Shown here one piece after another: positions 1 through 11,300 of a stretch of 64,000 nt of DNA (position 1 is its first letter; each line of letters starts with the position of its first letter). The stretch is taken from NCBI RefSeq assembly GCF_000142905.1, contig NW_013657646.1, positions 66,193 through 130,192 of the forward strand, given 5' to 3'. The translations under genes were made by a program, and so were the position numbers. The DNA comes from Thecamonas trahens ATCC 50062 (lineage: Eukaryota > Apusozoa > Apusomonadida > Apusomonadidae). The notes below the pieces were generated by a model. It was not told the origin of the DNA and made no database searches. It worked only from the letters and a program-made list of their open reading frames with translations.

Positions 1-603
1 CTCTCGAATGTATCACAATCGGCTGGAAGATGGAGGAGGACTTTGCCATGTGGATGGAAAAGCGGTGCTGCTTTCTGGTCTGGTCTGGGCGTCTTGGCTA
101 CGCAGCAGCTGGTGGTGTGCAGACAGCTGCAGCAGGCTGGAGATACAAACCTTGGCGATCAAATCAGATCTCAGCCGTACTTGTCCGACACAAGCTGGCT
201 CGTCCGTAAACTTCATCCCTTCATCGATACTTTTTGTTTTCGTCTCCTCGGTGCTGCACTCAGACGCCGCCGAGAACCGCCAGCGCATGCGTGATCATCA
301 TTTTTTCTCATTTCTTGCTCGGCCTTTCCTTCCCTGTCTTTTCACACTACGGGCACTACCACCTCCATCTACCCATCCACCAGCCATAGCCACCCACTTG
401 TATTATAACCTCAACTTCTGTCTCTTGCTTGTCGCACCACCGGTGCTCTTATCAAAGCACCGGCGTGGTAGCATGTGTCAAACTCCAACCGTGCTCAGCA
501 CAGCAGGAAATCTGCTCAATGCCCCCGCACGTCAAAACCATCGCGCACTCACCGTCGTATACCCGGTAGGCAAGCAATCCAGATCGCATCTTCTGATAGG
601 GTC
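1..603. other. Upstream region, no gene recognised
   Basis: I see no protein I can recognise here. Several open frames cross the stretch, but their products are low-complexity and start at weak positions. It probably holds the promoter and 5' leader of the secreted-protein gene that begins at 604. An exon of a gene lying left of the window cannot be excluded. Confidence 0.4.
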
Positions 604-1818
604 ATGTTTGAGGCTCTTGTTGTTCTTGCGGCTGTGGCCACTCTGGCTTTGGCTGGGACTACCGAGATGGTTTGGCATGAGGGCTTTGCCATGAGCGGCG
701 TCAGTGTTTATCCCATCATCGCCGCCGAGTACAACAACGGCGGCAAGCCGGGATTCCTGGCAGTCACGCCCGATCGAACGGTGGCCAACCTTGCGGATGG
801 AAGCAAGAGCTCGATGGCAACATCGACGTTCACGTCGATCAACTACCCATATGTTCTTGCCGGGCGGAATGGGAATAACGGGTTTGTGTTCACCAACGCC
901 TCGTTCACGAACAAGTACGCCTGCGAACTCAACGCCTTTGTCCTCCCAGGCTCACCGGGAAATATGGTTCCATCTTGGACGTATCGCTGTCTTCCCGGGA
1001 GTCACGGGTGGGCCACATCGTCGGACGATGGCGGTCTTGTCGTCGCAAACATCTTCTCCGAGGTTGGCGTCTCGGAGCTACTTTTTTTCACCCCTGACTC
1101 GAACCAGACCTCGGCGCGGATCTCACTCTCCAAGGAGCTTCCTCAGATGGGCAACATTCGCCGCGATCTGGTTGCCTTTAACAGTGTGAATGATGGCGTT
1201 TTCGTCTCAGATGGTTCGCTTTATGCCATTGTCTCGCCTACCACGGGGACGATCATCCAGACCGGCAAGCCTGTCAGCGGCAGCGCTGCAGTCTCTGGCG
1301 TCTGCTCTGGCGGCGCCTTTCTGGTCATCTCTGATCCTAGCGATGGCGCAAACACAGTCATGGGCTATCACGACGGCAGCTACACTCCAGTCGTTTCGCT
1401 GCCAGGGACCAACGTCGTGGCGCAGCTCTCCGACGACTGCTCCACGCTCGCGGCCTTTGACAACGGTGGTCACAAGCTTGATGTGTACTCGCTCTCGGGT
1501 ACAACCGCGGTCCAGGCTGCAACTGTCCCCATGGATGGCGACATCACATCGGTTCTCGTCGCTCCCAATGGGGCGACGGTTGTAGTCTTTTCCAGAAGCA
1601 GTGCGTACTCTCCCAGGGCGGTGACGGCGCCGTTCTCCACCGCTGACATCGCCTCGCTCGACCCAAATCCTAGCGTGGATTTCGCCCTCCCGTCGCACGC
1701 CACAATCTTCTCGCCGCCCGATGCTGCCACCACCACTACCACCAGCTACATCTCGATGGTTTGGTTCGTCTACTCGTCCGACTCTGCGCTTGTTACGTTT
1801 TACGAGACGCTGTCGTAG
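604..1818 (+). CDS. Secreted beta-propeller-like protein
   Basis: About 404 residues. The reading frame is open further upstream, but the methionine at 604 is followed directly by a classic signal peptide (MFEALVVLAAVATLALAG), so I place the start there. The mature part is rich in Gly, Ser, Thr and Val. It contains several repeats of about 45 residues with a hydrophobic strand, an Asp-Gly turn and a second strand (for example around LYAIVSPTTG and LDVYSLSG), which suggests a beta-propeller. No catalytic motif, membrane anchor or known family is evident, so a secreted or luminal binding protein is inferred. The next gene, a mitochondrial carrier, is on the same strand 373 bp downstream and is unrelated. 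Function unknown. Confidence 0.75.
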   Translation: MFEALVVLAAVATLALAGTTEMVWHEGFAMSGVSVYPIIAAEYNNGGKPGFLAVTPDRTVANLADGSKSSMATSTFTSINYPYVLAGRNGNNGFVFTNASFTNKYACELNAFVLPGSPGNMVPSWTYRCLPGSHGWATSSDDGGLVVANIFSEVGVSELLFFTPDSNQTSARISLSKELPQMGNIRRDLVAFNSVNDGVFVSDGSLYAIVSPTTGTIIQTGKPVSGSAAVSGVCSGGAFLVISDPSDGANTVMGYHDGSYTPVVSLPGTNVVAQLSDDCSTLAAFDNGGHKLDVYSLSGTTAVQAATVPMDGDITSVLVAPNGATVVVFSRSSAYSPRAVTAPFSTADIASLDPNPSVDFALPSHATIFSPPDAATTTTTSYISMVWFVYSSDSALVTFYETLS

Positions 1819-2191
1819 TCGAGCCACTAGGAGCCAGGAGCCGCTATGACGGGCGTCTTCGACATGGCACCGGGCATCAGGCATCAGGCATCAAGCACAC
1901 GCACAAAATTGTTGCACAAGCTGTGGCGGACAGAGTCAACGTCCTGCGGCCGATGGCTTCTTTCTTCAACTGCTTTGTTTGTAAAATCTGCATGCACAAG
2001 CAAATTTCCAACATCATCCACTTTTATTCGCACCTCCAACGCATCCTCTCCTTTGACCAGGCCATCGCGACGGAGGTTGCAGCAGCCTCCGCTCCCCCTG
2101 GCACGGCCACACGGATACGTTTAATGCCACAGGCTTTAACATCTCTCTCCTCGTATCCGACGCGACACGGGCGGCAACTGCAAGCCGCAGA
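1819..2191. other. Intergenic spacer
   Basis: 373 bp between two plus-strand genes. It should hold the 3' end of the secreted-protein transcript and the promoter of the carrier gene. A CAGGCATCAGGCATCA stretch near 1880 is a short direct repeat. Nothing else is recognisable. Confidence 0.4.
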
Positions 2192-3013
2192 ATGGAACAG
2201 CTTGTAGCTGGTGGGCTGGCGGGCATGGCCGAAGTCGTGCTGCTGCACCCTCTAGACGTGGCCAAGAACAGGATGATGTTCCACTTGCCGCATGCTCCAA
2301 GTCGGGCGAGCAAGACCGTGCCAAACTACGCCTCGCTCCGCGACTGTCTCCGCACCACCTGGCGCCACGAGTCGCTCCGCGGCTTGTACAAGGGCGTGAC
2401 TCTCCCGCTGGCGGCCATCTTTCCGCAAAAGGGCGTCAAGTTTGTAGCTTTCTCTGCCGCATTGTCGGCCCTGCCCGACTCGTCGCTCGCCTCAACTGCG
2501 ATCGCCGGCGCCATCGGTGGCCTTGCCGAGGCGCTTCTCGTCACCCCGGCCGATGTCGTCAAGCTCGCGCTTGAGGCCTCGACCGCGCCTGCAGAGTCGG
2601 CATCCGCGGCAGCGCGAGCCATTGTGCGAGAGGCTACGTCGTATCCACTTGCACGCTGGGCTCGCGGCTTGGCTCCGACAGCTGCGCGATATGCTGTCTT
2701 TGGTGCGCTTTGGTTCCCGGCGTACCAGATCGGACTCGACGCTGGCCTGCCGGTCCCAGTTGCCGGCGGCCTGGCGGGCGTGGCAGGAGTCTCAGTCGTC
2801 CTTCCGCTCGACCGCATCAAGACCTTGGTGCAGTCGAGTCACCACGCGGCAGCATCGCCGATGGCGCTTGTGCGGGCACTGGCCGCCAGTCCGCCTACCG
2901 AGCTCTATCGTGGATACTCCCCGGCTGCGCTGCGGTGCGGCATCGGTGCCGCCATCATCTTTACAGTCCATTCGCGGGTGCTCCGGCTGATGCGTGGCGA
3001 GGCCGAAGACTGA
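2192..3013 (+). CDS. Mitochondrial carrier family (SLC25) protein
   Basis: 273 residues, a normal to slightly short length for the six-helix carriers of the inner mitochondrial membrane. The threefold repeat is visible. Signature PxDxxK/R motifs close helices 1, 3 and 5: HPLDVAKNR near residue 20, TPADVVKLA near 125 and LPLDRIKTL near 210, each preceded by a Gly-rich helix (GGLAGMAE, GAIGGLAE, GGLAGVAG). The second-helix contact region reads QKGVKFVAF, which recalls carriers of di- or tricarboxylates and oxodicarboxylates, but the substrate cannot be assigned from this alone. The stop lies only 5 bp from the stop of the convergent receptor-kinase gene. One exon; the start is the first Met before the first repeat. 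Confidence 0.9.
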   Translation: MEQLVAGGLAGMAEVVLLHPLDVAKNRMMFHLPHAPSRASKTVPNYASLRDCLRTTWRHESLRGLYKGVTLPLAAIFPQKGVKFVAFSAALSALPDSSLASTAIAGAIGGLAEALLVTPADVVKLALEASTAPAESASAAARAIVREATSYPLARWARGLAPTAARYAVFGALWFPAYQIGLDAGLPVPVAGGLAGVAGVSVVLPLDRIKTLVQSSHHAAASPMALVRALAASPPTELYRGYSPAALRCGIGAAIIFTVHSRVLRLMRGEAED

Positions 3014-3018
3014 CCTCG

Positions 3019-6000
3019 CTACTCGCAATCGAGCGCCTGAATGATTTGGATTGTTGACGGGCGTGCAGACGTTTCGCGGTTCCAGCATCGCCGAATCAGG
3101 TCTGCAAGGACGTCGTTGGCCACAGCGCGGTCCACGTCTGGCCGCCAGCCCGACACAATGCGGTGCGCCACCTCGAGGGCATTGCTCCCACCAAACGCCG
3201 CTTGTCCGGTCAGGATCTCAAAGACGAGCGTGCCGACAACATACACGTCCGACGCGGCGCTCGCCTCGCCGCCACACAGAACCTCGGGCGCGGTGTAGCC
3301 GGCCGACGGCACCATGGTCATTGTGCCCATGTTGTTGCGCAGGTCGTCCATGCCAAAGTCGGTGAGCATGATCGACCGCACCCGTTGCCGGCGCACCTCC
3401 AGCAGCACGTTGGACGGCTTGAGTGCGCCATGCGCGCTCAAGCCGCGCTCGTGGAGGGTGTGCAGGGCACCGACAAGTTCGCGGATGATTGTCCGCTTGT
3501 TGTCGTGGATCTCGAGGTCGACGTCACAGTCGTTGTCCGCTGTATGTCCGAGCGCGTCGGCGAGCGTTCCGTCGCCGGTGCGGTGGTAGATGACACTGCA
3601 CATTGGCGGAGCCATGCAGAGCCCAATCGGCCCGAGCGCCTCGCCCCGGCACTCGAGCGAGACCCGGAAGGCTGCTGCTGCAGCGCGTGCAATTCGGACC
3701 ATGTCCAACACGTTGGTCGGCTGGACCAAGAGGAGCTTGACAACAACCGGCTCGTCGCGCCAAGTCGCATGGTGGACGTTGGCGTATGAGCCCAGCATCG
3801 ACCGGCCACCTTGCGCGAGGAGGGCGCGGATGTTCTCGCGCGAAACAAGCCACTGGCAGCTCGGCTGTGGACGAGGCGGCATTGCCGGCATGACCGTCGC
3901 TACAGTCGTCCGGCTGCCAAGCGCAACCGATAACGTTGACTCGGGCAACTGGTAATCTCCGCCCTCTGGGTTTTCTGCCGATGATGACGACAAAGACGAC
4001 ACTTCGAGCGGCGTGACAGCCGATCGGGTGGCGCTCTTGCGGGTAGTGCTCAACAGATTGCGTTCGGTCGTGCTTGCGTCCGCGATGGTATTCAGGCCGA
4101 GCGGGACATGGAGTGGCACGATTAAGAATAGGCCGTGGACATGCGTTCCGCCAGCACTGGACGTGGTTGCATGGGCTGATGTTGACGGCGAGCCTCCGGA
4201 TGAGTGCATACTTTTGACCATTCGCGACGGCTCGATCGGGACGAGCGAGAACTTGGCAGCAGCCAACCCGGTCAGATCCGCATGCAAATCGCCGACCACA
4301 AACATCCCGTGCGCAAACAGCCCACGACTTCCCTGCTGGCCCTCGTCGAGCCCGGCTTCTGTCAGCGCAAATCCGCCAAAGCACACCTCCCACGTCGCCG
4401 CCAGTACGTCCATCACCGGGCCGCTCAGGCTCTTTTGCCCAAACGCGTCCTTGGACGTCGCGATGTCCGCCCGCGCAGCCACCATCGCCAGCTGCGGCGC
4501 TCCCTCGCTTGTCTGCGCCACCATCAGGTTGATGAACGTCGTCAGCTGTGTGTGCTGGTGAAAGACGAGCGTGAGCGCACCGAGCTTGTGCGAGACTGTT
4601 GTCCCGCCGGCGAGTCGTGCCAGCTCGGGCACTTTGAGGTCGAGCGTGGTCAGCTGCTCGTGCTCAGCATCCGGGTCATTCACCAACCGCCTGGCATACC
4701 CGGCAAGTGTCACATGGACCGCGATGACGGTTCCGGACGGGTTGAGCGTAGTGGTCGGGAAGACGAGTGCGTCGGTCGAGTACAGCCGCCCAAGCTCGGC
4801 CTCAGCCTGGGTCAGTGACATGCGATCGGATGCCTCAACTCGCCAAAGCGCAGCCATGACGACTCGCAGCTTGGAAAGCGACGGAGGGAGGCGCTGGAGG
4901 TCGGGCCGACGACCGTTGATGACGTCGAGCGCGACAGCGATCGGATTCTCGCCAGCAAAGACATGGGCTCGCGATGCGAGCTCCCACAAGGTGATGCCGA
5001 GCGCATACGCATCCGAGGCGGTCGACAGCGCGGTCTCGCCCTCGTCGAGCACTTCGGGTGCCGTCCAGAATAGCGTGCCTGTCGTGGCAGTGGCAATTTG
5101 GGGTGTAGGTGCGGCGCGAGTCGATATGGAAGTTGCGGGTAGCCTCATCGATCCCATGGAGATGCTGCCATGCGACGCCGCGCCCACGCGAGCAGACATC
5201 GGCATCCGCGAGATGGACGCGCTCGCTGCAGCAACTGAGAGCGACTGGGACGGCGCGACTCGATTGCTCATCCGGCGAGACTGCTCGATTGCAGCGCTGG
5301 CGGTTGGCACTAGCGCCGCTGTCGGCCGGACAGACGAAAGCCCAAAGTCGCAAATCTTGGGCATCCACGATGCGTCAAACAGCACGTTGAGCGACTTGAA
5401 GTCACCGTGGACCACCCCAGCGTGCGCCAGAAAGTGCAGGCCTTGTGCCATGTTGTGTGCCCATTTGAAGATCATCGACGGGTGCAGGAACAGCTCGGCA
5501 TTGTGGATCACATCGTGCATCGACCCGCGATCCATAAACTCGGTCACAATGCCCGGCGGCTCGATCGTCACACCCATGAAGATCACAATGTTGGGATGCC
5601 GGAGTCGGACAAGCATCGTCGCCTCGTCCACAAATTTGCGCAGCGTGCCCGGCTTCAGCTCGTGGTTGTGCATCCGCTTCACCGCCACGTCGGTTGCCCG
5701 CCACCGTGCCGTGTATACCGTGCCGAATGAGCCGATGCCCACCGCCTCGCCCACTGCAATGTCGTCCTCGGCGATGACCAGGTCCGAGTCGGACGCCAGC
5801 CGGTACGTCACTGTCTTGCGGCGGTAGACGACCCAGCCCACGATAACCGCCGCGATAATGGCTGTTGCAACGAGCGGAAGCACAATCGCAAGTGCGAGCA
5901 TGGTCTTGGACTCGGAGACCGAGGTCGCCACCGCCAGCGGCGGCGCGGGGCGGTGGAGCGTGAGTCGGTACTCTGCACGGACTTCGCTTGAAAGTCGTAG

Positions 6001-7640
6001 TCCTTCACCAAGAGCGACCGCGCGGATGACGGTGTTGCCGTCAATCGCGAGCTGAACGCCATCCGAGAAGACGGCCGAGCGGCGCGAGGGGGTGGTGCCA
6101 TCCGTGGTGTAAAAGATGATGGCGTCCGGGGTGAGGGTGGAGAGTGTGACGAGAAAGACCTTGGTGTAAGAGCCTGGCGGCGGGTCGGCAGTCGGCGCGG
6201 CGGTCTGGGCGAGGACAGCAGCAAGGCGTAGGGCCTCGATCTGTGGCAGGCGGGCGGTGTAGATATTGCGGGCGAGGACCGAGTCATTTTGCAACTGGAC
6301 CTCGAGTAGCAGGGCGTTCCAGGCGTCAAAGACACTGGGGAAACCAGTGACGGTCATGGAGCGCTCCAAGAGAGTGCCTGACGAGAGAGTGGCGTTGTAG
6401 CCGACACGGACGCGCTCGGAAGCGATAGTGTGGGCGAGTGAGGGACGAACAGGGTAGCCGGAGATGCCGAAGAAGGAGCTGGCAACAGCCTGCTCTTCCG
6501 GTGATGCAATGTAGTCCATAAACTCCAGGGAGTGGTGAGGGTATATAGAGTTTGCGGGCACAGCCGCGATCTGGATGATACCGAGCTCGCCGTCTGTGCG
6601 GGCAGTGGCGGGCACGGCGTGCTTCACTGGGCCGTCGTAGACCGGGAAGCGAAAGGCACCGAGGTCCGACGAGACCATGGAGCCGCGGATCTGCGGAATG
6701 ATGGACGCAACCTCAAAGCCGCAGAAAAGGCCGTGTGGGGCCCGTCAAGCGACTCGGCGTAGTACAGGTCGGTGTAGCCGGTGGCGGGATCGCCGCTCAT
6801 GTACAAGGCGGCGACGTCGGCGAGAACATCGAGGACGTCGAGAATGCGGGGGTCGCCAAAAGGCACAGAGCCGGACATAAACTGCGAGTAGACCTCGTTG
6901 CCATACATGCGGATGAAGAGATAGTCAAAGTAGACTGTGGGTGGAAAGCCCATCCACCGAGGCATGGCGTGCGAAATGCACGGGCGCCCGAGCGCCGTCC
7001 AGACCTGGCACACCTCCTTGAGCTGCGACCACGTCTCTGGCGGCGAGAGGCCTGCGGCGGCCCATCGCGACTTGGAGTAGACGCAGACGTGGGTGTCGCC
7101 TGCAAGCGGGATGCCGTAGACCGACGGATGGGTCTTGGCGGTGACAGCAGTGCGAGCAGCCTCGAGCACATCGCCATCAAAGGCGGCATTGGCCCAGATC
7201 TCGTCGAGATTGACGTACTTACCCTTGTCCATGAGGTCCAGCTCGCCGCCAGAGCCGTAGAACGGGATGATGTCCGGCGCGCCAAGGGCATCAACCCAAT
7301 GAAGGTAGCCAGCCGAGTCTGGAACGCCCAGATTGTGGAAGGAGATCGACGACGTAGCATTGATCCGACTGTTCCACCGATCCACAGCAGCATTGAGAGC
7401 TCTTCCTGGGCCTGTGTTGAGGTTAAAGTAGCTGAAGCAGCGGAGATGAACCAGAGGTTCTGCCGTTGACGACGACGATGCCATTGACGGAGTTGATGTC
7501 GACCGAGTTGAGGCGTCACTTGTTCTTGCCAGACCACCACCTAGCGGAGCCCAGCCATGACCATACGAAGCACAGCATGAGACCACGAGTCCCACACTGA
7601 CCACCAGCCAGAGCATCTCTAGCAAACTATGTGACGACAT
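3019..7640 (-). CDS. Receptor kinase: solute-binding ectodomain, TM, kinase, cyclase-like domain, pseudokinase
   Basis: About 1,540 residues if one frame change near 6725-6728 is accepted. Order of parts: a signal peptide; an ABC-type family-1 sugar-binding fold (about 60-400, with LHWVDALGAPDIIPF and VYGIPLAGD); a chitobiase C-terminal/Fn3-associated segment (IIFYTTDGTTPS); one membrane helix (ALAIVLPLVATAIIAAVIVG); and a TKL-like kinase with GIGSFGTV, VAVK, HGDFKSLN and DFG. The activation segment of that kinase is about 90 residues and Ser-rich. Next comes a domain resembling a decayed class III nucleotide cyclase, then a second kinase fold. The second kinase reads HGALKPSN, so the catalytic Asp is Ala, and its Gly loop is degraded; it is probably a pseudokinase. 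Acanthamoeba and giant-virus receptor kinases are known with a similar plan. Ligand unknown, sugar inferred. Confidence 0.85.
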
Positions 7641-8369
7641 AGATGCTTATTTGAAGTCGGGGTGTGGTTGCGGTGGTGGGAGGAGGAGGAGGAGGTGGCA
7701 AGGGGGGGGGGGGAAGGTGGCAACTTCTCGTGCGGTTTGCTCGGTTTTTTCCGTGCCAATCGGGAGAACAAACGTTCATTGTCAAGTAAATCATTTTGGA
7801 GACGCTCCGTTCACTGCTACACTTGCATGAATAGTCATCAAAGAGTGAACAGAAGATGAAGTTCCGTTTGGCAGACAAGAACGGTATGGTGTACAAGGGG
7901 GTAGTCGTGGGGGAGGGGAGTATGTTCCTACACCACTTATTTGTCGTGCGCGTCAAAGATGATAATTGGCTTTGGTGATGCGATTGCGTGGGAGGGGGAG
8001 GGGGAAGAAGGGGGGGGGGGGGAGGACTTTGGGGCTAATTCATTGGATATCACGACCAGAGTCAATGACATTATTCAACGTGTGCGACATGAGGACAGAC
8101 ATATGTTCAAAATTTGAATGGCATTTGGGCGGCAAACCGGTCAAACGGGCAAAGCCAGCCGTCAAAGTCGTTCGTTGCGAGGGGAAGGAAGAGGAGGTCA
8201 TACCCATCTTCAACAGGAGCATCAGCTTCTTGTTGTTGTTGAGCGATTGGTTGAAGTAGCGGTCAAGGAGAATCAAGAGCGCCCCTCTCCCTCTCCCCCG
8301 TATACTCATATCTTGTCGTCTTCATCGTCATCTCCCTTGCTCGCTCGGTTGCTCTCTCCCGTCTCAGCC
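7641..8369. promoter_or_regulatory. Divergent intergenic region between receptor kinase and kinesin
   Basis: 729 bp between two genes transcribed away from each other, so it must contain both promoters. It has several purine-rich runs (GGAGGAGG at about 7680, long G tracts near 7707 and 8010) and an AT-richer centre (about 8040-8130). I see no certain TATA box or other named element. Confidence 0.5.
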
Positions 8370-11300
8370 ATGCGTGTCCTTGCTCGTGTCGTCCGTCCTG
8401 CCCCTGCTTCCGCCTCGCACACAGCCGTTGGTATCTCAGACTCGCGAACTGTTCTTGACAGAGCTGGCTCGAGCTGTCCAGAAAGTCCAGTACGTTTTGG
8501 AGGAAAGCTGTGGTGTGGTGTGGTGATGACGGGTGTGGTGATGACGGGTGTGGTGATGACGGGTGTGGCCATGATCGAGGCCGAGGTGCGGACCGATTCG
8601 GGCCATGCTTGATGGTAGCCGTCCATGACTCTGGCCATGATCGAGGCCGAGGTGCGGACCGATTCGGGCCATGCTTGATGGTAGCCGTCCATGACTCTGG
8701 CCATGATCGAGGCCGAGGTGCGGACCGATTCGGGACATGCTTGATGTTAGCCGTCCATGGTGTAGAGACTCACAGGGAAGAGGGCAACAGCTCGTTTGAA
8801 GTCGATCGTGTGTTTGATGAGTTCTCTACGCCGCGGGGCGTGTACAACGATGAGCTTCGACCTTACGCAGAGATGGTGGTGAGCCAACTGACCGATGCTG
8901 CCGTGGTGGTGTATGGCGGACCGGGGACTGGAAAGCGGAGTCTGCTGCTGGGCGCTCCGGGCGGCGATCCGGGCCTGGCCTCAGTTGCCCTTGCCTCGGT
9001 CTTCCAGTTCATGGATGCTGAGACCGAGGCGGGCTCGGACGATGCGTTTGTGGTCCGGCTCTCGCTCGCGCTTGTGCGCGACGAGAACGTGACCGATGCC
9101 TTGAGGCCGCCGGGCGCCGTTGCGGCTGGCGCTGCCGCCGCTGACGCTCTTGCCGCCGACGGTGACATCATCTGCTCCGAGGTCATCATCGCTTCGCCTG
9201 ACGAGGGCTTTGCGCTCCTCGAGTCGCGGGCCCGGGCGGTCCACGCCATGGCCGGCGATGCCCACGTCGTGCTCAACATTGCGGTCGAGCGCATTACCCA
9301 TGAGCTGGTCGAGACGCCGGCGCCGTCGCGGTTCTTCAAGAAGCCGCCGCAGCGCAAGCAGGTGCGGTACGAGGCCAAGCTGACGTTTGTGCTGGTGGCC
9401 GCGACTGGGTCACACACACCGATCACGCCCAACGCCATCTCGCTGCGGCACGACTACGCCAACTCACAGTCGCTGGCTGCACTTGACCAAGTCGTCGACG
9501 CGCTGGAGCGCGGCAACCGGCGTGATGCCGGATTTTCAAAGTCCAAGCTCACCCGCCAGCTCGAGCGTGCGCTTGTCGGCGACATTCCGGCCGTCTTTCT
9601 TGCCTGTGTTGCGCCGTATCGCCGACCGCAGCTTGACGCCATCTACACCATGCGGTGCGCCATCCGCTTCCGCGCATTTGCGCCCATCCAGCTGCCCAAG
9701 CCGCAGCTCGGCAACGTGCTCCTGGTCAAGGCCAACGCGGTTCTGTCAGCGGGCTCCGACTCAGACTATGAATCCGAACTTGACTCGCTCGAGCCGCAGC
9801 CCGGCGGAGCTGAAGTCGACAACGAGACCCGCAAGCCGTTTGTGCTCACCGTCGGCCGCGGCGATGACCCCGAGCTGGCTTCGTCGCTGTTGCGCGGCCG
9901 GCGCGCCGCAGCCGTTCCGGCCCCGGTCCCGGCCACACCCGAGGTCCGCCCCGATGCCGCTCTCGAGTCGACTGCCGGTACAGTTAGCGACCCGCTTGCC
10001 TCGCTCCGCTCCACCGCTGACGTCATGGCCATGGTCCAGTTTATGAAGGACGCCGTCGAGGCCGAGCTCGACTCGGCCGACCGGTTTGATCCGCCGCCGG
10101 CTGACGATCCTCTCGCTGCCTTTGATCCCGAGCTGATGGCGGCACTTGCCGCCGGCGATGAGAACGTTGCGCCTGAGTCTGACAGAGCACCCAATCTTGC
10201 GCCGGAGAACAACAAGTCGTCGTCCCGTGTTGGACGCGGCGGCCGCCGGGGCGGGCGTGGTGGGCGTGGCAGGCGTGGTGGGCGTGGCGGGCGTGGCGGG
10301 CGCGGCGAGCGCGGCGAGCGGTCGACTCCGCGCATCACCGAGCTGCAGCAGCAGGCAGCCGCAGCAGCCGAAGCCGAGCTGGCAGGCACGGGTGAACCCG
10401 ACAATGGGGCTGGCACCGGCCCTGACTTTGATCTGTCCACCAACGACGTGGGCAAGCTCAAGGCGCAGCTCAAGGCTGCCAAGGAGGCGCTCGCTGGGAG
10501 CAAGTTCTTCCGAGCAGCGATGAAGAGTTCTGTGGCCAAGCTCAAGCAGCAGTTGACTGACGTCGAGACTGAGCGCGATGCGCTGGCCGAGAAGTTGCGT
10601 GGCAAGGTGGCGCGCGAGAGCAAGCTGCTATCGGGCAAGGCGACGGGCGCATCGCGGCAGGTCAAGCAGGCGAACGACAAGGCGCGGGCCGCTGAGGCCG
10701 AGGCGGCCAAGCTGAGCAAGCAGGTTCATGCGCTCAAGCAAAAGTCGCTCCTTCGCGACAGAAAGTGGAAGGAGCAGACGGCGGCCAAGATTAGCGAGCT
10801 GCATGCAGAGCACGAGGCTGCGGTGGCCAACCTCCGGTCGGCGGCCAAGACCGCCAAGGCCGTGCCAAAGCTCAAGGCGCGCAACGCCCAGCTCGAGGCT
10901 GCCCTGGCGCAAAAGACCGAGGATGTGCGTACGCTCTCAGATGAAGTCCTCCGCCTCCGGAGCGTGGCGCAGGAGCTCGGTGAGTCGGTCAAGTTTGCAC
11001 AGACCGCGGGACGGCGGTCCCACGCCATGCCGGCGCGGGCAGAGGGCGAAATCGACGGCATCTCGCGCGAAGCCATTGCTGCGGCGCTGGCGACGGCCGA
11101 GCAGATGGCGGCCAAGGTCCACGTCAAGGACAAGCAAATTGCCAAGCTTCACGCTGCGCTGGCCGAGGCCCGGCGGGCCGGAGGCCTTGCGCTCTACGGG
11201 CACGGCGAGGCCGCACGGGCGGCACATCTCGAGCGGGCCGGCGAGATGGAGAGCCTTCTCAAGTCGGAGCAGGCCAAGCTCGCCGAGGCAACGCATGGCG

